Assembly (NCBI GenBank): GCA_902795965.1
Contig: CADBNI010000006.1
Coordinates: 1-39,288, forward strand
Length of the DNA stretch: 39,288 bases
Reading direction: 5' to 3'
Origin: an uncultured bacterium
Lineage (GTDB): Bacteria; Cyanobacteriota; Vampirovibrionia; Gastranaerophilales; Gastranaerophilaceae
Shown here one piece after another: positions 1 through 7,792 of the stretch. The position numbers and the translations under genes are program-made. How positions within the stretch are numbered: position 1 is the stretch's first letter; every line of letters starts with the position of its first letter. The notes under the pieces are model-generated. The model did no database searches, was not told the origin of the DNA, and worked only from the letters and a program-made list of their open reading frames with translations.

Positions 1-303
1 GCAATAGCTGTCGGACCTATGCCAATGATGAGAGCAGTGGCGGATTTAACCCGTGATAAAGGGATTTATACTGAGGCAAGTATGAACCCGATTATGGTTG
101 ACGGTACGGGCATGTGCGGAGCATGCAGAGTTACGGTCGGCGGAGAAACAAAATTTGCGTGTGTTGACGGTCCCGATTTTGATGCTCACAAAATTGATTT
201 TGATGAAGTAATAAATCGAACACGAATTTACAAAGATCAGGAAAGAAAACGAGACGAAAATTGCAATTTAATACAACAGGCAAAAAATAAGGAGAATGCA
301 TAA
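1..303 (+). CDS. NfnA-like FAD/NAD-binding subunit with [2Fe-2S] site, 3' end only
   Basis: The reading frame is open from base 1 and gives the last 100 residues of a protein whose start lies outside the window. It begins in the end of an NAD-binding fold (AVGPMPMM) and continues into a C-terminal iron-sulfur segment, DGTGMCGACRVTV then FACVDGP, with Cys39, Cys42 and Cys54 of the visible part. This is the arrangement of NfnA, SudB and the electron-transfer subunit of dihydroorotate dehydrogenase B. In NfnA the [2Fe-2S] cluster is held by three Cys and one Asp, which fits three visible Cys. The family moves electrons between NAD(P)H and ferredoxin or a partner flavoprotein in the cytoplasm. 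The stop overlaps the next start by one base, and etfBA follow, so this is the end of an electron-transfer operon. Which partner subunit it serves cannot be seen here. Confidence 0.85.
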   Translation, partial: AIAVGPMPMMRAVADLTRDKGIYTEASMNPIMVDGTGMCGACRVTVGGETKFACVDGPDFDAHKIDFDEVINRTRIYKDQERKRDENCNLIQQAKNKENA

Positions 304-479
304 TGCCGAGAGAGATTCCGTATTGTCCGCTTATGAGCGCAGGTTCAGATATTGATAAGGTTTGTACGTTTGAAAGTTGTGCGTGGTATGTGCCGAGCGT
401 AAAAAAATGTGCAATGTATATGCTTGCATATAATGCACTTTTGGACGTAACAGCAAAACAAAAAGCATCTAAAAAATAA
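303..479 (+). CDS. small four-cysteine protein between NfnA and EtfB
   Basis: A 58-residue ORF starts on an ATG that overlaps the stop of the upstream flavoprotein by one base, and its stop overlaps the etfB ATG by one base. An AGGAG-like sequence (aaggagaatgc) lies just upstream. The protein has Cys at 8, 21, 26 and 36 (YCPLMS, VCTFESCAWY, KKCAMYM), followed by a lysine-rich tail. The spacing could bind zinc or a small iron-sulfur cluster. No membrane segment or signal peptide is seen. I do not recognise the family. The seamless position between two redox genes suggests a translationally coupled accessory protein, but that is inference. Confidence 0.75.
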   Translation: MPREIPYCPLMSAGSDIDKVCTFESCAWYVPSVKKCAMYMLAYNALLDVTAKQKASKK

Positions 480-1240
480 TGAAAATATTGGTTTGTGTAA
501 AACAGGTTCCCGATACCACTGATATAAAATGGACGGAAAATAATACTATGCAAAGAGAGGGTGTAGAAAGTATCCTAAACCCTTATGATGCTTATGCTAT
601 TGATGAAGCCGTTAAACTCAAAGAATTTGCCGGCATTTCGGTCATTACAATGGGACCTTTACAGGCAAAAGAAATTTTAAGATACGCAATCTCATTGGGT
701 TGTGACGAGGGTGTATTGCTTTCGGACAAAAAATTTGCGGGTGCTGATACTTATGCGACTGGTAAAACTCTTGCAACTGCTATTAAATCTAAATTTTCGG
801 ATTTTGATTTGATACTTTGCGGTCAATTTGCGATTGACGGAGATACCGCACAGACAGGGCCAAGCATTGCAGCTCAACTCGATATTCCGCAGGTAACTTT
901 TGTCAAAAAACTCGAACGTTGTGACGGTAAATCAATTTATGCCGTGAGAGAAACCGAAGATGGGCTTGAAACGGTTAAGGTCGAATTTCCCGCACTTATT
1001 TGCATGCTAAAAGGTGATTTTGACCCGAAAAGACCTAAAATAAACGGGATTAAAAAAGCTCAATTTGCGGATATAAAAGTTTTGTCCGCTTATGATATCG
1101 GACTTGAAACCGCGGGAATAAAAGCATCTCCGACTTATGTAAGTAAAGCATTCCGCCCCGAGCACGACAGGGGAGAATGCACATATTGCAATGATGTGAA
1201 GGATTTTGCACAAAAAATTCGGGAGTACGCAAATGAGTAA
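479..1240 (+). CDS. etfB: electron transfer flavoprotein beta subunit
   Basis: The product has 253 residues, the usual EtfB size. It opens with the family's N-terminus (MKILVCVKQVPDT), then NPYDAYAIDEAVKLKE, and the conserved nucleotide-binding stretch around DTAQTGPSIAAQL near residues 122-134. EtfB pairs with EtfA in a soluble heterodimer that carries FAD and often AMP or a second FAD, passing electrons from dehydrogenases to quinone or ferredoxin routes. No acyl-CoA dehydrogenase is in view, so the donor is unknown. The last bases overlap etfA by 8 bp, which implies translational coupling. Confidence 0.93.
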   Translation: MKILVCVKQVPDTTDIKWTENNTMQREGVESILNPYDAYAIDEAVKLKEFAGISVITMGPLQAKEILRYAISLGCDEGVLLSDKKFAGADTYATGKTLATAIKSKFSDFDLILCGQFAIDGDTAQTGPSIAAQLDIPQVTFVKKLERCDGKSIYAVRETEDGLETVKVEFPALICMLKGDFDPKRPKINGIKKAQFADIKVLSAYDIGLETAGIKASPTYVSKAFRPEHDRGECTYCNDVKDFAQKIREYANE

Positions 1241-2267
1241 AATTTTGTTGTATGCACAGGTTACACAGGATAATTATATTCATACGATACTTTTCGAGTT
1301 GGCATATAAAGCGCAGGAACTCGCCGACAAACTTACAAAAAATTGTCATTCTGAGCAAAGCGAAGAATCTGTTTGCGGTGAGGGGGTCGAAATTGATGCC
1401 CTCTTAATCTGCAAGACGGGAATTGCAGAAAATTATAAAGAGGCGTTTCAAAATTCGGGATTTGATAAGGTTTATATTGCCGAAGATAACCGTTTTACGC
1501 ACTATTCGACAGAACTTTATTCAAAAGTTGCACTTGATGTTATAAATGAGATAAAACCCGATATAATTCTAATCGGTGCGACAACGCAAGGGCGCGATTT
1601 GGCTCCGCGAATTTCCGCGGCACTTCATACGGGGCTTACGGCGGATTGCACGGGACTTGATATAAACGAAAAAGGTCAGCTTGCGGCTACCCGTCCGACT
1701 TTTGGCGGAAAATTGATGGCGACTATTTTGTGCAAAACTCTCCCTCAGATGGCGACTGTCAGACCGAAGGTTTTTAAACCCGCGCCTGAAAATATCGTTA
1801 AAAATACCGAATTTATTTATATTGAACCGCAGATTGCCGATATAAAAAGGAAAGTTGAGTTTGTCGAATTTGTAAAAATCACAAAAGATTCGATTAATGA
1901 GCTTGATAGTGCAAAAATCATTGTTGCGGGCGGAAAAGGAATGAAAAACGAGGCAGGGTTTGAACTTGTCAGACGGCTTGCAAAGGCTCTTGGCGGAGTG
2001 GTAGGTGCAACAAGAGGTGCGGTTGAAATTGGTTTGGCACCCGTTGACATACAGATAGGTCAGACGGGAAAAACCGTTACTCCGAAATTGTATGTAGCAT
2101 GCGGGATTTCGGGGGCTATACAGCATTTGGTCGGAATGAGCGAGAGTGATAAGATTGTTGCAATAAATTGTGATGAAAACGCACCGATTTTTGAGGTTTG
2201 TGACTGCGGATTTGTCGGTGATGCGTTTGATGTTATTCCGAAATTGATTGAGGGATTGAAAAAATAA
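1233..2267 (+). CDS. etfA: electron transfer flavoprotein alpha subunit, with an in-frame repeat insertion
   Basis: I chose the ATG at 1233, inside the end of etfB, rather than the alternative start at 1206, because the family sequence begins there (MSKILLYAQ). The product has 344 residues. The C-terminal FAD domain is clear: IIVAGGKGMKN, then QIGQTGKTV, LYVACGISGAIQHLVGM, and IVAINCDENAPIF. It should form a heterodimer with EtfB. The oddity is residues 37-51, where the translated stretch NCHSEQSEESVCGEG interrupts the N-terminal domain between a helix and the next strand (IDALLIC). It is encoded by an interspersed repeat-like sequence and keeps the frame, so the gene is probably still functional. 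Confidence 0.93.
   Translation: MSKILLYAQVTQDNYIHTILFELAYKAQELADKLTKNCHSEQSEESVCGEGVEIDALLICKTGIAENYKEAFQNSGFDKVYIAEDNRFTHYSTELYSKVALDVINEIKPDIILIGATTQGRDLAPRISAALHTGLTADCTGLDINEKGQLAATRPTFGGKLMATILCKTLPQMATVRPKVFKPAPENIVKNTEFIYIEPQIADIKRKVEFVEFVKITKDSINELDSAKIIVAGGKGMKNEAGFELVRRLAKALGGVVGATRGAVEIGLAPVDIQIGQTGKTVTPKLYVACGISGAIQHLVGMSESDKIVAINCDENAPIFEVCDCGFVGDAFDVIPKLIEGLKK
1344..1370 (+). repeat. interspersed repeat unit lying in frame inside etfA
   Basis: The unit begins tgtcattctgagc and continues with aaagcgaagaatct, encoding CHSEQSEES. From general experience, near-identical units are scattered between genes in several bacterial groups, where they form weak hairpins. Here it sits within a coding frame at a surface-loop position. 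There is only one copy in the window, so the repeat status rests on recollection of the motif rather than on a second copy. Confidence 0.5.
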
Positions 2268-2275
2268 TTATATAA

Positions 2276-2330
2276 GTCTGAAATTTTCGATTCAGAGGGC
2301 AAAGCCCGTGGAATCCCGAAAATTTCAGAC
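2276..2330. terminator. long hairpin between converging etfA and XRE regulator genes
   Basis: A perfect 14-bp inverted repeat (2276-2289 with 2317-2330) encloses a second stem gattc/gaatc (2289-2293 with 2311-2315) and a small gggc-aaa-gccc hairpin. It lies between the etfA stop and the stop of the opposite-strand regulator, so it probably ends both transcripts. No long T-run follows on the plus strand, so termination there may be imperfect. Confidence 0.6.
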
Positions 2331-2333
2331 TCT

Positions 2334-2639
2334 TTACACCCCTAAAAGCATTTGATACAGATAAAGCGTCTTTTTGTCGTCATCAAGGGCGGAGATTATT
2401 TTTTCTTTCATTTTATCGTAAGGAATTTGTTCTTTAAATATAAAAAGCTCATAAACCTCAACCCCGAGAGCATTTGCAATAGCGTTGAGCGTGTCGGGCG
2501 ACGGGTAACTGTTGCCGTTCTCAATTTTGCTAACACTTTTAGGGTCAATATTAATTAACTCTGCAAGTCTTTCTTGCGTAATCTTTTTTGACTTTCGTAA
2601 TGCCTGTATTCTTTTTCCTAAATCTTTCTTTAATCTCAT
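2334..2639 (-). CDS. XRE-family helix-turn-helix regulator
   Basis: The product has 101 residues. A cI/Cro-type HTH lies at about residues 6-62 (LGKRIQALRKSKKITQERLAEL, NIDPKSVSKIENG, then NALGVEVYELF), followed by a helical tail (MKEKIISALDDDKKTLYLYQML). The start has a good ribosome binding site (AAAGGAG). It resembles the XRE protein at 38623-38940 in size, HTH sequence and tail, so the two are likely paralogues. It is divergent from the prepilin at 2800, whose promoter lies 84 bases from this start, so regulating that gene is possible but unproven. No partner toxin is visible. Confidence 0.85.
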   Translation of the reverse strand: MRLKKDLGKRIQALRKSKKITQERLAELINIDPKSVSKIENGNSYPSPDTLNAIANALGVEVYELFIFKEQIPYDKMKEKIISALDDDKKTLYLYQMLLGV

Positions 2640-2722
2640 ACCAACTCCTTTAGACTACATTTTATCGGGTGTTCATATAACCACCTAACAAGCATAAATT
2701 GTAAATTTTTCAAGGTAATAGA

Positions 2723-2751
2723 TTGACATAATTCAATTCATGACGTATAAT
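2723..2751 (+). promoter_or_regulatory. consensus sigma-70 type promoter of the prepilin gene
   Basis: TTGACA (2723-2728) and TATAAT (2746-2751) are both perfect hexamers with the optimal 17-bp spacer. The expected start point near 2758 gives a leader of about 42 bases with an AGAGAGGA ribosome binding site before the ATG at 2800. This is the strongest promoter in the window by sequence, so the prepilin should be highly expressed unless repressed. Confidence 0.85.
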
Positions 2752-2799
2752 TTGAATATAAGTCTATTTATCAAATGGAGTTATAGAAAGAGAGGAATT

Positions 2800-3798
2800 A
2801 TGAACAAAAACACAGGTTTTACTTTAGCAGAGGTCTTAATCACCCTCGGCATTATCGGCGTTGTCGCAGCAGTGAGCATGCCGATTTTAATTCAGAATGT
2901 CAATGAGCGTGCAAACTCAGAACGTGATGCAAATATCGCATACAAGATTACTCAGGCGGTAGACAAAATGAGAGCATTGGGTCTTTTAAACAGCAGCTAT
3001 GGAACAACCGAGGCATTTGTAGATGAACTTCAAAACCATTTAAAAATTGCAAAAAGATGTGACAGTAGTCATATTGCGGAATGCTGGCCTACCGCAAAAG
3101 TAATTGATACGACAGGAAAAGAATATGATGTATCAAAAGCAAAAACTGGAAAAGATTTGCAGCTTAAAACAAACACAAATAACGTAGGTTTAGTACTTGC
3201 AGACGGCGGAGCAATTATTCTAAATTATGACCCTGCAAAAGGTATTTATGATGTCGGTGACAGGATTGATGCAAAGAACAGTAATATGTCTTTGCCCGTA
3301 GGCGGCGGAAAAACCAAAGAGTTTGCATATACAACACCTGTAACCAATGCACTTGCATACGTAGTAGATGTAAACGGCAGAGGGGGACCGAACTCACAAC
3401 AAGCAGATAAAAGAAACGACATCAGAAGTTTCAACGGAGCTAAATTTGGAAAAGGTTGCGCGGGAACAGATGTCGAGGGAACATGTGTTTACCAGGTAGC
3501 ATCATACACTCCATCTCTAAACCCTTCGACATGTTCCCAAGCGTACAGTTGGTGCGTAAACAAAGATTATTGGCAAGGTGCAATGGATGCATGTGATGCC
3601 ATAGGCATGACACTGCCGACGAAAGATGAACTACGTGCTCTAGCAAAGAAAGGGCAGGAAGGAATACCTACCACCGGCATGTTTTGGTCCTCGTCAGAGA
3701 TCGATTCAAGCAACGCGTGGTTCGTGTTCTTTAACAGTGGCAACTCGAGCAACGACTACAAGAGTGGCCAATACGGGGTCCTCTGTGTAGGTAAGTAG
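2800..3798 (+). CDS. prepilin-like surface protein with C-terminal lectin-like (DUF1566/FGE-type) domain
   Basis: I start the gene at the ATG at 2800, 12 bases after AGAGAGGA, not at the upstream 2740 start. The product has 332 residues. Residues 1-30 form a class III-like type IV prepilin signal: short basic leader, then GFTLAEVLITLGIIG with Glu at mature +5, and a hydrophobic helix. The middle has the pilin-like VVDVNGRGGPN motif near residues 187-197. From about residue 235 a Cys-rich domain begins (GKGCAGTDVEGTC, STCSQAYSWCVN, MTLPTKDELRALA), ending FWSSSE...AWFV...VLCVGK, which is the look of the C-type-lectin/FGE fold. The protein is probably processed by a prepilin peptidase and displayed. 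The last 32 codons have unusual C-ending codons (see the separate entry). Promoter and terminator flank it, so it is a single-gene unit. Confidence 0.85.
   Translation: MNKNTGFTLAEVLITLGIIGVVAAVSMPILIQNVNERANSERDANIAYKITQAVDKMRALGLLNSSYGTTEAFVDELQNHLKIAKRCDSSHIAECWPTAKVIDTTGKEYDVSKAKTGKDLQLKTNTNNVGLVLADGGAIILNYDPAKGIYDVGDRIDAKNSNMSLPVGGGKTKEFAYTTPVTNALAYVVDVNGRGGPNSQQADKRNDIRSFNGAKFGKGCAGTDVEGTCVYQVASYTPSLNPSTCSQAYSWCVNKDYWQGAMDACDAIGMTLPTKDELRALAKKGQEGIPTTGMFWSSSEIDSSNAWFVFFNSGNSSNDYKSGQYGVLCVGK
3682..3795 (+). other. candidate variable region of a diversity-generating retroelement target
   Basis: The last 38 codons encode FWSSSE, a run of I,D,S,N,F,Y,G residues around AW..F, then VLCVGK. 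Of the 32 codons 301-332, 16 end in C, mainly aac, agc, ttc, gac, tac, atc and ggc. All of those can arise from an AAC codon by changing the first two adenines, which is the signature of template-adenine mutagenesis in these elements. The block closes with an unvaried GC-richer end (ggggtcctctgtgtaggtaa) placed like an initiation-of-mutagenic-homology site. No reverse transcriptase or template repeat is in the window, so this remains a candidate. Confidence 0.5.
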
Positions 3799-3799
3799 T

Positions 3800-3823
3800 C
3801 TTTTGGGGCTAAAGCCCCAAAAG
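3800..3823 (+). terminator. terminator hairpin after the prepilin
   Basis: A perfect 10-bp stem (cttttggggc 3800-3809, gccccaaaag 3814-3823) with a four-base loop begins two bases after the stop. There is no T-run after it, so efficiency is uncertain. Confidence 0.6.
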
Positions 3824-4275
3824 GATGTATGGATGTATAGAGGTATGGAGGTATAGACTTTTACATGGCTATTCCTCTGTTCTTCTAATCCTCTATTCTT
3901 CTAATCCTCTATCCCCCTGTACCCCTCACCCAATTTGCTAAACTCACATTCGTTCGTACAATAGCTCTCTCCCTGATTAGGGAGGGGTAAACGATTTTCT
4001 TTGTGCGTTTTACCCCTCACCCGAATTTCTAATATTCGAGCAAGCTCTCATATTGAAATTCTACCCTCTCCCTCAAGGGGAGAGGGGGTGGTGTAAGGGG
4101 CGAGGGGGTGAACAACTGTTCCCTTCTCCTAAAGAATAGGAGAAGGGTTAGGGATGAGGTATGATAGCGATAATCGACCTCACCCTTTATCCCTCTCCTA
4201 AGGAGAGGGATAATAATTTTAATGATACCTGCTACGTTCCTCTACCCTCACTTAGCTGCTTAGCTTCCGATAACT
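3824..4275. repeat. gene-free block of short tandem and palindromic repeats
   Basis: This 450-base gap has no supportable gene. At 3824-3857 an imperfect 8-base unit (gatgtatg / ggtatgga type) is repeated about four times, then come C/T-rich units (cttctaatcctctat). From about 3920 there are pieces of the genome's GC-rich palindrome family (tacccctcaccc ... agggaggggta). Three perfect hairpins follow: 4064-4072 with 4078-4086 (9 bp), 4121-4130 with 4138-4147 (10 bp), and 4188-4199 with 4201-4212 (12 bp). The last could also end transcription of the minus-strand operon or block read-through from the prepilin. Confidence 0.65.
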
Positions 4276-7200
4276 TCATTCCACTGATTTTTGCAGTTCG
4301 GTGCTTTGCTGTTTAAATAAATTTTTAAACCCTTCTACCGCATCTTTCATCTGCTGATTTGCTTCCTGAGCCTGTTGGCGTTGTTCTTCCAGTTTTTTAT
4401 TCACTGCATCAACCTGTTTTTGCACCGCCTCTTTACGTGCTTTATCCAACTGCTCTTTGGCATCCTTAACCGCTTGTTTTGTAACCTGAACCTGTTCCTT
4501 TACCGTCAAAGACTCAACCTCTGACGTATCACAAACCGACAACCACCTGAAAGATTTTACGGAAGATGTACTTTCAACCCCGCCGTTAAACTGAACCTTA
4601 AAATCTTTATAATTTTTATTTCCCGACGACAAAGCAGGAATTTCCGAAACTTTTTCACCGTAAGGATTTGTCGTAATTGCTCTGACAAGCGCAACAGTCG
4701 ACTTTCCAATCCCCGGAATCAAAGAAACAAGTTTGCTCACCGACATTTCACCGAGCGGGCCTAAAAGTTTCACAACCTCAGCGGAAATTCTGCCCAATAT
4801 AACAAGATTTGCAGAGGCATTTATCAAATTGTACCGACCCGTAATATAATAAGCCATTGAAGGCCCTGACGTTTTTACGGGCGAAAGGTCTGCCCAACCG
4901 TTCGAGAAAGTCATCTTGCCCGTAATCGTTTTGAATTTTGCAGTATCTTTCACGACAGGCAAAGCTCTGACCGACTCTACACCCGCTTTCATTATCGGAT
5001 TTGACATAATATTTTGCGCAAAAATCATATTTTCAAATCTTCCGACATTTCCCAATTCGCCGTCAACAATCTCAAAATTAGCACTGCCTTTGAGATTTTT
5101 CATCATCTCAATATCGGTCGCACCATGCAAAGTAACATTCGCATCAAAGCCCAATTTACCCGACAAAGCATTTTTCAGCCCCGCACCACCAGCAATCGCT
5201 TTTTCCGCATTCATGCCCGTACCCTTAAATTTTACACCCGCATGACCGTTTACGATATTATAAGAAATATCACCGTTTACCTTGCCTTCAAAAGCATCAC
5301 CCGAAAGATTATTCAGATAAAATACATTATTTTTCAGGCTGAAATCGGACGTCAAATTATCCGCAACAATACCGCCCGAAACAAACTTTTTCAAAGTTCC
5401 CTTACCTTTTACAATCGGCCCGTTAAGCGAAATTGACATATCGCTCATTGTCAAAAGCAAATCGGGGATTTTTATCAAAGGCACTGAAACATGTCCTTTC
5501 AAGATAGGGTTCAAAGCATTCCCCCCAATATCAATATTTCCGCCCGCAACCATTGTGGATTTTTTCATATAAGGAATTTCAAGGGTTACGTTTTTGAAAG
5601 TTGACACATTCATGTTCAGCTTTTGAGATTTATACAAATCGGAAATTCCGCCCTGCAAAATTGCAACAGAAGAACCGTTTGCTGAAATCCCCGTATTTTG
5701 GAATTTCAAATTATCTCCGTTAATATGAATATCACCGCTGATTACGGTATTTTTGCCCGCAAGCTCTGCTACTTTTAAAAGAGCCAAATAATTATACTGA
5801 TTTGCAGAAAGATTAAATTTGATATCCTGAGTTTTTGTATTCCCCGCAACACTAACTTTCAAAGGAACTGCACCAAGACCCGACACCTCGCTTCTATAAT
5901 CAGCGGGAATCATAGAACGCAGGTCAGAGGCAAGCAATTTGCCGTTTGCATTGATATTAAAATTAATCTTATCCGTCATATAATCCGCAACTTTTCCCGT
6001 CAAATCAATACGTGATTTGTTCAAAAGAAGATATGCGCTGTCAACTGTCAAATCCTTTTCACCGAAAGTAATTTTAGCATTCGGAGCGGAAATCACAGCC
6101 ATCGGATTTATAACTTTTGCATTAACAACATTTACTCCTCCGTTTGTTTTAACACCGTCTGTCGTAAGATTGACCTTTGAATTTGCAACCGTTACAGTCG
6201 TATCGGAAGGTAAATTTTTTACATTAACATTATCTATACTTAAATCAATTTTCGGAACAATTTTGTCTAACTTACCTTTCAAAAGCGCATTCAAAGAAAT
6301 CGTTCCCGAATTAATTTTGTTTTCTTTCAAAAGAGCAATTTGACCGAGAGCCAAGAGCAAACCTTTGATTGACAACTTATCCGCAGTAATCTTTATATCC
6401 GCATCAGCATCTTGCGTAACGTAACCCGCAATCTTTAACGGTTGTCCCAAAACCGACAGGCGAGCATCATTAATATTTACGGAATTATTTGACAAATCAA
6501 TATCCGCAAAAACATCATTCACCGTAATATTATAAAGTTTATACGCAAAAGATGCCGAAGGAACTTTTATATAACCCGAAGAATCTATTTTCTTCAAATC
6601 CGATTTAATGCTAAAATCAGCATCAATTTCGCCTGTCGCGCTCAAAGTATCCAAATCGTTATAACCGAAAGTCTTGGCAATACTGTCAATCATATCAATA
6701 ACCGATTTAAACTTTGCGTTCGACTTACAATTCAAATCTATTGCCGGCTTTTTACCCGTATGGAATTTTCCGACAAGTTCGGTTAATTCATCTTTACCCG
6801 TATAGAGTTTTGCATATCCTTGAGAATTTTGACCGTTCAACTTGATATCAACGGTACTTTCGGGAAGTTTTTTACCGTCGACCGCAACTCCGAGATTTGT
6901 AATATCAGCTTTACCGTTAAAATGCATATCGTCAAAAGTTCCGAATGTCGTAACATTTGCGATCAAATCCGCGGTAAGCTGATTTTGATAAATCGCATTA
7001 AATATTTCTATCGGATTAATTGAGTTTGCGGAATTTGTCTGAGCCGATTTTTCGGTTTCGGCAACGGGGTTAAAAACAAGTTCGTGCAAACTGATATCGG
7101 GCATAATTTTGTTTAAAAGTTTTACGTCAAATTTAAACTGTTCTCTGTCACGAAGCATAAATTTACCGTCTGCGCTGATTTTAACCTTCTTATCAAGAAT

Positions 7201-7758
7201 AAAATCGCTTACGGAAAAATTATTCCCGAACAATGAATATGAATTATCAGTAACAACATCAATAAAAGAAACATTATAATTTTTCAACGAAATATCAGGC
7301 AAATGATTTGACAACTTAAAACCAAAAGGTAACTGTGCAACGGGTTCCTGATTATCGGAGGATTGAGGAATATAGTCCTCAATCAAAAACTTCCCGTCTT
7401 TTTTAATTTTTAAATTAATATTTGCATTATCCGCTCCGACAGAAGCAAGTTGTATTTTTTTTGCCAAAACGGGCAAAAGCGCAAGCTGACCTCTAACATT
7501 ATCAGCAGTCAAAAACGTTTCATCATTCGGGTATGCGGCTTCAAGATGATTAATTTTAATACCGATACTCAAATCGGGTGAAGAAATTACTCTTATTGTA
7601 CCCAATTTGACCTTAAACCCCGTAGTTTCCTCAATCATTTTTGAAATATCGTTTCCGTAGGAGGTTGCAAATCCCGTCAAACAGTAAGGAACAAACAAAA
7701 ATAATATATACACAACAAGTATAAATATCCCAAACCCGTAAGCAAATTTTTTCAACAT
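4276..7758 (-). CDS. large AsmA-family protein (putative envelope lipid-transport bridge)
   Basis: I chose the ATG at 7758 because AGAGGG lies the right distance upstream and the next residues are basic then hydrophobic (MLKKFAYGFGIFILVVYILF); an in-frame start 30 bases further out is less likely. The product has 1160 residues: one N-terminal membrane anchor (about 5-27), a long series of beta-rich repeats (many LSI..NVNVKNL, GDIHINGDNLKF type strands), an AsmA_2-like region near 900-1060 (GSANFEIVDGELGNVGRFENM), and a Gln/Lys-rich coiled coil at about 1080-1160. AsmA, TamB and YhdP relatives span the envelope of diderm cells and are thought to carry phospholipid. This implies an outer membrane. 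It is the last gene of the minus-strand run, 34 bases after miaA. The coiled-coil tail is unusual for the family. Confidence 0.85.
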   Translation of the reverse strand: MLKKFAYGFGIFILVVYILFLFVPYCLTGFATSYGNDISKMIEETTGFKVKLGTIRVISSPDLSIGIKINHLEAAYPNDETFLTADNVRGQLALLPVLAKKIQLASVGADNANINLKIKKDGKFLIEDYIPQSSDNQEPVAQLPFGFKLSNHLPDISLKNYNVSFIDVVTDNSYSLFGNNFSVSDFILDKKVKISADGKFMLRDREQFKFDVKLLNKIMPDISLHELVFNPVAETEKSAQTNSANSINPIEIFNAIYQNQLTADLIANVTTFGTFDDMHFNGKADITNLGVAVDGKKLPESTVDIKLNGQNSQGYAKLYTGKDELTELVGKFHTGKKPAIDLNCKSNAKFKSVIDMIDSIAKTFGYNDLDTLSATGEIDADFSIKSDLKKIDSSGYIKVPSASFAYKLYNITVNDVFADIDLSNNSVNINDARLSVLGQPLKIAGYVTQDADADIKITADKLSIKGLLLALGQIALLKENKINSGTISLNALLKGKLDKIVPKIDLSIDNVNVKNLPSDTTVTVANSKVNLTTDGVKTNGGVNVVNAKVINPMAVISAPNAKITFGEKDLTVDSAYLLLNKSRIDLTGKVADYMTDKINFNINANGKLLASDLRSMIPADYRSEVSGLGAVPLKVSVAGNTKTQDIKFNLSANQYNYLALLKVAELAGKNTVISGDIHINGDNLKFQNTGISANGSSVAILQGGISDLYKSQKLNMNVSTFKNVTLEIPYMKKSTMVAGGNIDIGGNALNPILKGHVSVPLIKIPDLLLTMSDMSISLNGPIVKGKGTLKKFVSGGIVADNLTSDFSLKNNVFYLNNLSGDAFEGKVNGDISYNIVNGHAGVKFKGTGMNAEKAIAGGAGLKNALSGKLGFDANVTLHGATDIEMMKNLKGSANFEIVDGELGNVGRFENMIFAQNIMSNPIMKAGVESVRALPVVKDTAKFKTITGKMTFSNGWADLSPVKTSGPSMAYYITGRYNLINASANLVILGRISAEVVKLLGPLGEMSVSKLVSLIPGIGKSTVALVRAITTNPYGEKVSEIPALSSGNKNYKDFKVQFNGGVESTSSVKSFRWLSVCDTSEVESLTVKEQVQVTKQAVKDAKEQLDKARKEAVQKQVDAVNKKLEEQRQQAQEANQQMKDAVEGFKNLFKQQSTELQKSVE

Positions 7759-7792
7759 AATAATATCCCTCTCAAAGAATTTTAGCACAAAA

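Noticed and set aside
1569-2126. 185-residue minus-strand ORF opposite etfA
   Set aside because: Antisense to conserved FAD-domain codons; its composition is that of a mirror frame.
2334-2639. Toxin-antitoxin pair around the XRE gene
   Set aside because: No small toxin-like ORF lies in the same operon on either side.
3824-4275. CRISPR array in the repeat-rich gap
   Set aside because: Units are palindromic and irregular in length and spacing, with no constant repeat alternating with unique spacers and no cas gene.
5014-5436. Long plus-strand ORF opposite the AsmA gene
   Set aside because: It lies wholly antisense to a long well-supported gene, has no ribosome binding site and no recognisable domain; it is a shadow frame.
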